This document shows, piece by piece, positions 51,309 to 58,978 of a stretch of 64,000 nucleotides of DNA. Positions within the stretch are counted from its first letter, which is position 1, and each line of letters begins with the position of its first letter. Under the pieces are notes generated by a model that saw only the letters and a list, made by a program, of their open reading frames with translations, ran no database searches and was not told the DNA's origin. A program made the translations under genes and the position numbers. Source of the DNA: Ktedonosporobacter rubrisoli (GTDB taxonomy: Bacteria; Chloroflexota; Ktedonobacteria; Ktedonobacterales; Ktedonobacteraceae); the NCBI RefSeq assembly GCF_004208415.1, contig NZ_CP035758.1, positions 5,642,001-5,706,000 of the forward strand, in the 5' to 3' direction.

Positions 51309-52061
51309 CTAGAGCTTATGTTCGGCGGCTGGATTAAAACGATAAAGGCGCGCCGGCCGATGCGTGCCCTCCATCTTCTTTGCACCAGTATCCTCAAGAA
51401 TGCCTGTGGCCAGAATCTTCTTGCGAAAGTTGCGCTTATCTAGCTTCTTATGCAAAATCATTTCGTAGACACGCTGCAGCTCGCGCAAGGTAAACTGCTC
51501 AGGCAGCAGGTTAAAGGCAATCGTCGTGTAGTCAAGCTTACCGCGCAGGCGGTTGAGTGTATAGTTTAAAACTTTCTCATGGTCGAATGCCAGTGGAGGC
51601 AAGTCATAGACCGAGAACCAGCTCACATCGGCGGCATCGCTGGCAGCTCTGACTTGCAAGCGTTCAGAATCCAGCAATACAAAATATACCACGGTGATGA
51701 CACGCGTACGTGGATCACGCCCAGGATCACCAAAAGTATATAGCTGCTCTAGATAGACATCCTGTACGCCGGTCTCTTCCTGCAATTCACGCTTGGCCGC
51801 ATCCTCTAGCGATTCGTCAAAGTTTACGAAGCCACCCGGAATGGCCCACATGCCCTCAAAGGGCCAGGAACGACGCTTGATCAGTAATACCTGGAGGTCC
51901 TTCTGGCGCAGGCTCATGATCACTACGTCCACGGTGACAGAGGGACGCTGATATTTGCTCGCATCATAGTGATGGGCCTTGGCTTCCTCTGTCCTTGGTT
52001 CGGCGCTGCTATTGCTTTGCGCGCGCTCTTTTGCATTGCTTGAATTACTGTGCTCTTCCAT
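51309..52061 (-). CDS. NrtR-like Nudix regulator (Nudix domain plus winged helix)
   Basis: A 250-residue protein. The Nudix box is complete: GGFVNFDESLEDAAKRELQEETGV (G-x5-E-x7-R-E-x2-E-E-x-G), in WAIPGGFVNFDE context. A preceding Y-x-R-P-S-V-T-V-D-V-V-I segment and a C-terminal winged-helix-like part (TTIAFNLLPEQFTLRELQRVYEMILHKKLDKRNFRKKILATGIL) are hallmarks of NrtR, the ADP-ribose-responsive repressor of NAD metabolism. A nicotinamidase-like gene lies next downstream on the minus strand. The start at 52061 (MEEHSNSS) is tentative, with AAGGAATT 15 bases upstream. Confidence 0.85.
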   Translation of the reverse strand: MEEHSNSSNAKERAQSNSSAEPRTEEAKAHHYDASKYQRPSVTVDVVIMSLRQKDLQVLLIKRRSWPFEGMWAIPGGFVNFDESLEDAAKRELQEETGVQDVYLEQLYTFGDPGRDPRTRVITVVYFVLLDSERLQVRAASDAADVSWFSVYDLPPLAFDHEKVLNYTLNRLRGKLDYTTIAFNLLPEQFTLRELQRVYEMILHKKLDKRNFRKKILATGILEDTGAKKMEGTHRPARLYRFNPAAEHKL

Positions 52062-52287
52062 CGGACATATAAATTCCTTAAAGTGTGCAATTTCGTATGC
52101 TGGCATCAGGAGATAAGATGTACAACCCTACTGCTAAAAAGTTGCTTTGCTTCCCCCTACCATCAAAAACCCGTAACAGGCCCCGTCCCTTAATTGCAGG
52201 GCCTCGACAAATTAGATAGCGTCGTCTATACTATAGATGCAGATCCCGCTTTTTAACCTCATGTCTGCATTCTATAGGAAGATCGAC

Positions 52288-52308
52288 TTAGTGTAACACA
52301 TACACTAA
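52288..52308. promoter_or_regulatory. Perfect palindrome, candidate NrtR operator
   Basis: TTAGTGTA-N5-TACACTAA (52288-52295, 52301-52308). A perfect 21-bp palindrome of the size described for NrtR operators, located 227 bases upstream of the NrtR-like gene. Confidence 0.6.
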
Positions 52309-52368
52309 TATACTACGCTGGCCCTACACGTGTCAAGAGGATAATGAAGCTCGATTGCCTCGCTCTTA

Positions 52369-52397
52369 TTGTCCCACTCCTCCGCCTGTGATATACT
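52369..52397 (+). promoter_or_regulatory. Promoter of the pseudokinase-helicase gene
   Basis: TTGTCC (52369-52374), 17 bases, TATACT (52392-52397), with TG at the extended -10 position. The ATG lies about 40 bases after the predicted transcription start. Confidence 0.65.
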
Positions 52398-52443
52398 TGC
52401 ACTTGCACGAACAAATATCCTATCTGAGGGGAAATGAGGGAAC

Positions 52444-55400
52444 ATGGCAGAAGTAGAGCCGCAGCAGATCGGACCCTACGCAATTACCGCGCTGCTGCGT
52501 AAGAGTTCTACAAGCACCTTCTATCGAGGTAAACAGCGCAAAAAAGATCTGCTCATTCAATGGCTGGACGCTCCTTTAACCAGTTCTGAGGCCCGCGATG
52601 CTTTTCTCATGCGCGCAAAACAGCTCAATAAACTCAAAGATCGCAAAATTATCAATACGCTTGACGCGAACTTTGCCGGTGAGCATGCTTATCTGGTGAT
52701 GGAATATGTGCAAGGCCAGCCTCTACAAGAACTGCTTACGGGAGCACCGCATCCCGCCCAGGAAGTGAGACGCTATCTCTCTCCCATCGCTGAAGCGCTG
52801 CAGTATGCGCATGTGCATCACACGCTACACGGCAAGCTCCACCCGGGCAGCATTCTCGTTGATGAGCGCAACAACGCCTTGTTAACAGATTTTACCCTGA
52901 CGGAACCCGGTACGCTCCCCAGCCTTGATGAGGAAGCGCGCGCTGTTCCCTACATGGCTCCCGAACATTTAGATGGTCAGCCCACGGCGGCCAGCGATCA
53001 ATACTCCCTTGCAGTGATTGTCTATGAACTGCTCTGTGGTCGGCGTCCCTACGACGCTACGCAGCGCACGCAATTGCGCCAACAACAGGAGCAGCTGGCC
53101 TTGCCCGAGCTCCATGCCTTCAACGCCGAGCTTTCGCCAGAGCTGGAACAGGTGATCAGACAGGCGCTTTCCTTCAAGCCGGAGGAGCGTTTCCCCCATG
53201 TTCAGGCCTTCGCCGACAACTATTTACACGTCCTGATGGGCATCCCGCTCAAACCAGTGAAGGTGGCTTCAACGCGTTCCAGGAGCGCTACCCGCCAGAG
53301 CCCCGAAAAGCCCACGAATGGCCTCGCAGCTCTCCCCAGCGAAAAGCTGAGCAAGCCAGAGGAGAGCGTCAAGCGCCCGCGTGGCACGCTTCCCGACAAA
53401 GAAGCGCTGCGCCTGAGTGTACTCTCGCCAGAAAAAGATCAGGAGGAAGCTGAGCGCGTTGCCGCCAAGCCTCTGCCCAGGAAGAGCACGCTCACTCTGG
53501 TACCCGAAAGATCCGCGCGGGAAGATAGCCAGGTGCTAACTGCGGAAAGCGGGCCAGGTAGTCAGGCAAGCAGAAATGGGCAGGAGACGCCGCCCGCCAA
53601 AGCCCAGCCCTCCGCCTCTCCCAGTAGCGCCCGCCTGCAGGCCATGGTTGTCGCGGACCTTGGTCAAGGTGGCATTCTCTCCCGCAGCCTCCCAGGCTAC
53701 GAAGAGCGATCGGCTCAGATCGAGATGGCCACGCTTGTAGCCCGCTCCCTTACCCAGAATGTACCGGCGATTACCGAGGCCAGCACCGGAACCGGGAAAT
53801 CTCTTGCCTACCTGGTGCCTGTGGTACGTTCGGGCAAAGTTGCAATTGTCAGCACTGCCAATAAAGCCTTACAGGAGCAGCTTTTCTACAAGGATATCCC
53901 CTTTGTCCAGCGCTATATCAAGCCCTTCGAAGCAGCACTGGTCAAAGGCGTCAATAACTATATCTGTATTGACCGCCTTGAAGATGAGCGGGTTGGCATG
54001 CAGTTCTATGCCAAAAACGTCGAGTTTCAACGCCTGTTGCGCACAGTCGCCGACCCCGATTCCGGCTTTAACGGCGACTTTGAGACGCTAGGCTTCCAGC
54101 TGCCAAAGGATGTACGCGGGCGCATCGCTACCGATAGCGATCAGTGCGCCTGGAGCAAGTGCAATTTCTTCTCGCAGTGCTACGTACGCCTTATGCGCGA
54201 GCAGGCCCAGATGGCCCAGGTCATCGTTGTGAATCATACCCTCTTACTGCTCGATGCAGCCCTTGACGGCTTCCTGCTCCCCGAGCGCGATGTCGTCATT
54301 CTTGATGAAGCTCACCATTTGGAGGAAGAGGCCACCCGTTCATTCACGATTACCATCTCGCCAACCCAGATTCAGACCCTGCTGGCTCAGCGTATGCTTA
54401 AGGATCACAGCACGCCAAGTCTGCAGGACGAAGTACAGAGAATTGCCCAGAATACCTGGCTGCGCCTTGAGCAGATTGCAGATCTGAGCTATAAAGGACG
54501 CACAAATCTAGAGGAGCCGCTAGAAGAAGGTCTGCGCCTCTCCTCTGCCATTGCCGATCTTGCCGATTCGCTGCGCAAACAGCGCCCCAAGGACCTGCCC
54601 GAAAAAGAGGGCCAGCTCTACGACAAGCTGCTCAAACGCACACAAAATCTGTCAGAAAACCTGCGCGTCGTCTTCTCGGTCTCGCAGACTAACAAATTCG
54701 TCTACTTTGTCGATCGCATCGAAGGCGCGGGAGCGCGTGGAGGCTTCACGCTTCAGGCCTCGGCCGCTCCGCTCGACGTCACCAACTGGCTTAAGGAACG
54801 TCTCTTTAACAAGTGCAATGTAATCTGCACCTCGGCCACCCTGGCAACCATTGGTCCTGATCCAGCCAATCCCACCGAGAAGGGACCCAATTTTGCCTAT
54901 TTTCGCAGCCGCATCGGGCTCGATCCAGCCGAGCGCAACGACGTTATTGAGCGCATTCTCCCGCTCACCTTTGACTACGAGAAGAACGCCCTGCTCTACC
55001 TTCCGCGTCACCTGCCTGCGCCAACCTACGGCAGCGGTTCTGAAGGCTATATGAAAGCTATCGCCCGCGAGATGTACAGCCTGGTCAAGGCCTCGCGCGG
55101 TCGCGCCTTCCTGCTCTTCTCCAGCCGGCGCATGCTAGAGTATGCCTATGCCCTTATGGCCCCCCACCTTAGCGACTTCCCACTTCTCAAACAGGGGGAA
55201 ATGACCCGCTTGGAGCTGACGCGCCGTTTCCGCGAGGAGAAAGGTTCCATCCTCTTCGGCCTCAAGAGCTTCTGGGAGGGCGTGGATATCGCCGGCGAGG
55301 CCCTTTCGCTCGTAGTTATCGACAAATTGCCCTTCGATCCACCCGACGATCCCGTACACGAGGCCCGCGTCGCCCTGATGAAAGCCGCCGGTGAGAACTG

Positions 55401-55617
55401 GTTTGGGACCTATGTCTTACCGCAAGCAGTCCTGCGCCTCAAACAAGGCCTGGGTCGTCTGCTGCGTACGCGCGAGGATCGCGGCGTAATGGCCATTCTC
55501 GATACCCGCCTGCACACAAAAGGCTATGGGAAGCTCGTTCTCAACGCCTTGCCGCCAGCCCAGCGTACAACAAGCTTGAAAGACGTCGAGGCCTTTTTTG
55601 CCGAAGATCATCCTTGA
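52444..55617 (+). CDS. Pseudokinase fused to DinG/XPD-type iron-sulfur DNA helicase
   Basis: A 1057-residue fusion. Residues 1-265 fold like a bacterial Ser/Thr kinase (YLVMEYVQGQPLQELL, YMAPEHLDGQ, SDQYSLAVIVYELLCGRRPY) but every catalytic residue I checked is missing: no Gly-rich loop (RKSSTSTFY), Gln39 for the VAIK Lys, H-G-K-L-H-P (129-134) for HRDLKP, and D-F-T (149-151) for DFG. Residues 265-400 are a low-complexity Pro/Ser/Lys linker. Residues 400-1057 form a superfamily 2 helicase: Walker A GTGKS (449-453), DEAH (621-624), VICTSATLA, LFGLKSFWEGVD and LKQGLGRLLRT. Four Cys (508, 568, 573, 579) fit a DinG-type [4Fe-4S] cluster. Probable role: DNA repair or R-loop/G4 unwinding, with the pseudokinase as regulatory or docking module. 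Confidence 0.9.
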   Translation: MAEVEPQQIGPYAITALLRKSSTSTFYRGKQRKKDLLIQWLDAPLTSSEARDAFLMRAKQLNKLKDRKIINTLDANFAGEHAYLVMEYVQGQPLQELLTGAPHPAQEVRRYLSPIAEALQYAHVHHTLHGKLHPGSILVDERNNALLTDFTLTEPGTLPSLDEEARAVPYMAPEHLDGQPTAASDQYSLAVIVYELLCGRRPYDATQRTQLRQQQEQLALPELHAFNAELSPELEQVIRQALSFKPEERFPHVQAFADNYLHVLMGIPLKPVKVASTRSRSATRQSPEKPTNGLAALPSEKLSKPEESVKRPRGTLPDKEALRLSVLSPEKDQEEAERVAAKPLPRKSTLTLVPERSAREDSQVLTAESGPGSQASRNGQETPPAKAQPSASPSSARLQAMVVADLGQGGILSRSLPGYEERSAQIEMATLVARSLTQNVPAITEASTGTGKSLAYLVPVVRSGKVAIVSTANKALQEQLFYKDIPFVQRYIKPFEAALVKGVNNYICIDRLEDERVGMQFYAKNVEFQRLLRTVADPDSGFNGDFETLGFQLPKDVRGRIATDSDQCAWSKCNFFSQCYVRLMREQAQMAQVIVVNHTLLLLDAALDGFLLPERDVVILDEAHHLEEEATRSFTITISPTQIQTLLAQRMLKDHSTPSLQDEVQRIAQNTWLRLEQIADLSYKGRTNLEEPLEEGLRLSSAIADLADSLRKQRPKDLPEKEGQLYDKLLKRTQNLSENLRVVFSVSQTNKFVYFVDRIEGAGARGGFTLQASAAPLDVTNWLKERLFNKCNVICTSATLATIGPDPANPTEKGPNFAYFRSRIGLDPAERNDVIERILPLTFDYEKNALLYLPRHLPAPTYGSGSEGYMKAIAREMYSLVKASRGRAFLLFSSRRMLEYAYALMAPHLSDFPLLKQGEMTRLELTRRFREEKGSILFGLKSFWEGVDIAGEALSLVVIDKLPFDPPDDPVHEARVALMKAAGENWFGTYVLPQAVLRLKQGLGRLLRTREDRGVMAILDTRLHTKGYGKLVLNALPPAQRTTSLKDVEAFFAEDHP

Positions 55618-55828
55618 GCCCGGCCAGAGCGCAAGTACAATCTCCCCTCAAGCCCAATTCAAGCATCAACTCATCCTTTAGCACAAATAAATAAAAATAT
55701 ATCGACACACGTCTATTACCTCTGAAAAATGAAGGGTAGACAGACCCCCCCTACAAACGTTACAATAGACAGTGCATTCCGACACACGACATGACGTCAA
55801 CTGTTTTATAGTACAGGGGAGTTCGCGC

Positions 55829-57235
55829 ATGAGCAAAATAAAAATGCGCTGCATCACTTGCGGCAAGTGGTTTCAGTCGGCAAATGCTAAAGAAGTAACT
55901 TGCCCCGATTGCACGCAAAAGGCCAGGAGAGAAAAGATGGCAAACAGAACGCCGCCATCTACATTCAATAAACCCACAGGACTCAGCGGGTATGGACCAG
56001 GCGGCCAGACGCGGCCTGCGCCCCCACCCAAACCTAAGCAGCCTACACAAAGTGGTACTAACCATTGGCTCGATACGCTCAGCGATGTGAAAGTTGGCCA
56101 GCCTGACCAGCCATCGCGCCCTACATTCAACACTCCTCCTTACAGAGATAATCGTAGCAGCCAGGGACCTTATCGAGGACCCGGCAACTACCGTGATGAA
56201 CGCGGACCTGGCAACTACCGTGACGAGCGGAGACCCGGAGGCTATCGCGACGAGCGTGGGCCCGGCAACTACCGTGACGAACGGGGACCCGGAGGCTATC
56301 GCGATGAACGCGGACCCGGCAATTACCGCGACGAGCGCTTCCACGAGCGCAATCACGGAGGCTATCGCGATGAACGCGGACCCAGCAATTATCGCGATGA
56401 GCGCAGCCATGGCGGCTACCGCGAAGGAGGTAATCGTGGCCCTGGTGGCTACCGTGAATATGAGCAGCGTGGCCCTGGCGCGTATCGGGTCAGTGGAGGT
56501 GCGGGACTCCCCGGAAATTATGGGTTGCGCCCACGACCTCCCATAGAAGGTGGCTTTGGTCGTGGACCTCGCCCAGAAAGAATCTCACGTCCTGGCGGCC
56601 CTAGAGGAGTGGCCCCAAGAGCACAAAAGCCACGGGCAAAGACCTTCACGCCAAGGCCTCCCGCTCCGCCTAAACCCAAGCGTGAGAAGACGCCGCCACC
56701 ACCACCATTTACACCAACGCCAGAGCAGGTGGTCCAGGTCGAAGCTCGCTATCTCGAACTTGCCGCGCCTTCAGAGTTTGATGGCATTCGCACTCAGATC
56801 TCTAAGGAACTGGGCATTCCTAAAAAGGCTGTCAAAAAGATCGTTAAGGACTTGCGTAGCCGTCAGTGTATTCCTAGCTGGTGGGAAGTACAAACCTATA
56901 AAGGAAGCAGCGAAGAGCTGGAACGGATAAGAGGAGCCTACGAGCCGCTTCTCCCGCTTCCACCAGTTGGCGTACATAAGCAAATTGCGGACCAGTTGAA
57001 TCTCAAGCCTGGTACAGTCTATCAGGCAATTAAGGCCATACGCCTGGAATTGAATCTACCGCAATACAATGATCCCGAGCTGCATGGGCCAGACTTTTTG
57101 CAGGAGGCTCAGAGCCAGGAACCTACCCCGGTTTCAACGCCCTCCGCCGATGGCACAGCCGTAGCTGAGGATCAGGCCAATGCCGGGGCGCTTAGCGTTT
57201 CTGCTTCCCAGGTAGCAGACGAAGCAACAGAATAA
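55829..57235 (+). CDS. Zinc-ribbon protein with GPGNYRDER-type repeats and C-terminal HTH-like region
   Basis: A 468-residue protein. N-terminal zinc ribbon MRCITCGKWF...EVTCPDCTQ. Residues about 110-215 contain some eight 9-residue repeats of type G-P-G-N-Y-R-D-E-R (variants GGYRDER, SNYRDER), giving an Arg/Gly/Tyr-rich disordered tract like those in RNA-binding proteins. A Pro/Lys-rich linker leads to a C-terminal region (about 300-430) with two helix-turn-helix-like blocks, FDGIRTQISKELGIPKKAVKKIVKDLRSRQ and PVGVHKQIADQLNLKPGTVYQAIKAIRLEL. The ATG at 55829 has GGGGAG upstream. It follows the helicase gene by 211 bases on the same strand. It probably binds nucleic acid; function not known. 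Confidence 0.78.
   Translation: MSKIKMRCITCGKWFQSANAKEVTCPDCTQKARREKMANRTPPSTFNKPTGLSGYGPGGQTRPAPPPKPKQPTQSGTNHWLDTLSDVKVGQPDQPSRPTFNTPPYRDNRSSQGPYRGPGNYRDERGPGNYRDERRPGGYRDERGPGNYRDERGPGGYRDERGPGNYRDERFHERNHGGYRDERGPSNYRDERSHGGYREGGNRGPGGYREYEQRGPGAYRVSGGAGLPGNYGLRPRPPIEGGFGRGPRPERISRPGGPRGVAPRAQKPRAKTFTPRPPAPPKPKREKTPPPPPFTPTPEQVVQVEARYLELAAPSEFDGIRTQISKELGIPKKAVKKIVKDLRSRQCIPSWWEVQTYKGSSEELERIRGAYEPLLPLPPVGVHKQIADQLNLKPGTVYQAIKAIRLELNLPQYNDPELHGPDFLQEAQSQEPTPVSTPSADGTAVAEDQANAGALSVSASQVADEATE
56167..56470 (+). repeat. 27-bp coding tandem repeats
   Basis: About eight imperfect copies of a 27-bp unit encoding G-P-G-N/G-Y-R-D-E-R lie in the zinc-ribbon protein gene. They are in frame, diverge at synonymous positions and are therefore maintained by selection on the protein or by unequal recombination. 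Confidence 0.85.
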
Positions 57236-57240
57236 ATTAC

Positions 57241-57295
57241 ATGGGTTGCTAAAAAAGCAAGCATGCATAGATTTGTACTATGCATGAATTCCCAT
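57241..57295 (+). terminator. Nested hairpin after the zinc-ribbon gene
   Basis: Perfect 9-bp stem CATGCATAG/CTATGCATG (57262-57270, 57278-57286) inside an outer ATGGG/CCCAT (57241-57245, 57291-57295). It starts 6 bases after the stop codon. There is no T-tract. Confidence 0.45.
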
Positions 57296-57300
57296 TGTGG

Positions 57301-57359
57301 GAGACGCGATCTATAGATCTTCGTAATATATTATGTAAGAGCCCAATAGATCGTGTCTC
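57301..57359. repeat. 14-bp inverted repeat before the HIT gene
   Basis: GAGACGCGATCTAT (57301-57314) and ATAGATCGTGTCTC (57346-57359) pair at 13 of 14 positions around a 31-base, AT-rich loop. It may be a terminator, an operator or a processing site. Confidence 0.5.
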
Positions 57360-57444
57360 TGTCTCTAGAGAGTACACACAAGCTATTGTGCCATGTTTTT
57401 GTCCCCACGCCTGCGCTCGTGGGCTGTGGATATAGGGGTTTTTT

Positions 57445-57789
57445 ATGGAAGATTGTTTATTTTGTAAGATTGCAGCGGGACAGATACCGAGTACGATAGT
57501 CTACCAGGATGAGGATGTTGTCGCCTTCAAGGACATTAATCCACAGGCACCCCATCATGTCCTGCTTATTCCCCGGCGTCACATCGCCTCGATGGCCGCG
57601 CTCACCAGCGAAGACGGAGCTATCCTGGCCAGCCTCTTCACAGTTGCGCAGAAGCTGGCCCATGACTTCAAAATCGATGAAACAGGCTATCGCTTCGTTA
57701 CCAACGTTGGTCCAGACGCCGGGCAGTCAGTCTTTCATCTGCACTTTCATCTCTTAGGAGGGCGCGCGCTGGGCTGGCCTCCAGGATAA
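57445..57789 (+). CDS. HIT-family nucleotide-binding protein (HinT-like)
   Basis: A 114-residue histidine-triad hydrolase. It opens DCLFCKIAAGQIPSTIVYQDEDVVAFKDINPQAPHHVLLIPRRHI, as in HinT, and ends with the catalytic triad SVFHLHFHLLGGR (H-x-H-x-H). The Cys-x-x-Cys near the N-terminus could bind zinc. HinT proteins hydrolyse adenosine phosphoramidates. Twenty bases separate it from the glycosyltransferase operon on the same strand. Confidence 0.94.
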   Translation: MEDCLFCKIAAGQIPSTIVYQDEDVVAFKDINPQAPHHVLLIPRRHIASMAALTSEDGAILASLFTVAQKLAHDFKIDETGYRFVTNVGPDAGQSVFHLHFHLLGGRALGWPPG

Positions 57790-57808
57790 GAAGTGCGAAG
57801 GTAGTTTC

Positions 57809-58978
57809 ATGCGTATTGCCATTGACTATACAGCGGCTATCCGGCAGGGAGCAGGTATCGGGACGTATGTGCGCAACCTGGTAGCCGCTATACTTGCGCA
57901 AGATCCCGAGAATCGCTATACCTTGCTCACAAGTGGGCGTCCGACCGGCGAACATCGCTTCCCACAAGCCGAGAATGTGCGCGGAAGGAGTATCCTTATA
58001 CCCGACCGCTATCTCAACGTTCTCTGGTATCGCTGGCACGTCCCTCTTCCTGCCACCTTGTTTGCCGGGGCCACAGATATCTATCATGGCCCCGACTTTG
58101 TGCTGCCTCCACTCGGAAATACGATCCGCAAGGTTGTCACCATTCATGACCTTGCCTTCCTGGAGCATCCCGAATACGCGGTACCTTCCCTGGCAGCATA
58201 TTTACGCCAGGTGGTACCCGAGGCCATCGAGGCTGCCGATGTTGTCGCCACAGTCTCTCACGAGGTCAGCAAGACCCTCATCAGGCATTTCCAGACGCCT
58301 CCCGCAAAGATTACAGTCGTGCCTAATGGCGTGGGAGCACATTTCCGCCGCATCTCTGATCCCATTATTCTTGATGCGACACGCTACAAATTTGGCTTGA
58401 AGCATCCATTAGTACTGGCTGTTGGTACCATGGAGCCACGCAAAAATCACATCGGCCTCATCAAGGCCTTCCACAAAGCGCAGGCCCATAAAAATGGCCC
58501 GGCCATGCTTGCCATAGCGGGAGGCGAAGGTTGGCTCTATGACGAAACGCGCCAGGTCGTGGCCGATCTCAAATTGGAGAAAAAGGTGCGTTTTCTGGGT
58601 CGCGTGAGCGATCTCGAACTCATCACCCTGTATAGTATGACCGATATATTTGCTTTCCCTTCCTTCTTCGAAGGCTTTGGTATTCCTCCGCTAGAAGCCA
58701 TGGCTTGCGGCGCACCCGTCATCACATCTACCACATCCTCTCTGCCCGAAGTTGTCGGCGATGCTGCCTTGCTGGTTGACCCTCACGATATCGAGGCCCT
58801 TGCCACCTCCATTACCAGGCTCCTGGAGAACGCCCAATTGCGCTCAGAACTGCAGCAGAAAGGCTATCAACGCGTTAAGCACTTTACCTGGGCAGCATCA
58901 GCACAAAAAATGCTCACTATCTATCAAAAACTATACAATGGGGAAAAGGATTTCTCTGATGAGGTAACAACTATATGA
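57809..58978 (+). CDS. GT4-family glycosyltransferase 1
   Basis: A 389-residue GT-B enzyme. It starts MRIAIDYTAAIRQGAGIGTYVRNL (acceptor-side Rossmann start), with HGPDFVLPPLG and VTIHDLAFLEHPEYA. The donor-sugar site shows FGLKHPLVLAVGTMEPRKNHIGLIKAF, VRFLGRVSDLELITLYSMTDIFAFPSFFEGFGIPPLEAMACGAPVITSTTSSLPEVVGDAALLVDP, with the E-x7-E motif (EGFGIPPLE). It overlaps the second enzyme by 4 bases (ATGA). It probably assembles an exopolysaccharide or glycolipid with the next two. Confidence 0.92.
   Translation: MRIAIDYTAAIRQGAGIGTYVRNLVAAILAQDPENRYTLLTSGRPTGEHRFPQAENVRGRSILIPDRYLNVLWYRWHVPLPATLFAGATDIYHGPDFVLPPLGNTIRKVVTIHDLAFLEHPEYAVPSLAAYLRQVVPEAIEAADVVATVSHEVSKTLIRHFQTPPAKITVVPNGVGAHFRRISDPIILDATRYKFGLKHPLVLAVGTMEPRKNHIGLIKAFHKAQAHKNGPAMLAIAGGEGWLYDETRQVVADLKLEKKVRFLGRVSDLELITLYSMTDIFAFPSFFEGFGIPPLEAMACGAPVITSTTSSLPEVVGDAALLVDPHDIEALATSITRLLENAQLRSELQQKGYQRVKHFTWAASAQKMLTIYQKLYNGEKDFSDEVTTI

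Larger units (their letters stand above)
52062..52443. other. Divergent regulatory region of NrtR-like and helicase genes
   Basis: About 380 bases. Contains a perfect 21-bp palindrome (listed) and the promoter of the helicase fusion gene (listed). The minus-strand promoter of the NrtR-like gene was not resolved. Confidence 0.5.

Noticed and set aside
52444..53240. Active Ser/Thr protein kinase at the start of the helicase fusion
   Set aside because: All key catalytic residues (VAIK Lys, HRD Asp, catalytic Asn, Gly loop) are replaced, so it is described as a pseudokinase.
56167..56470. Regular 27-bp repeats that could be taken for a CRISPR-like or satellite array
   Set aside because: They are contiguous without unique spacers, stay in frame and encode the GPGNYRDER repeats of a clear protein gene.
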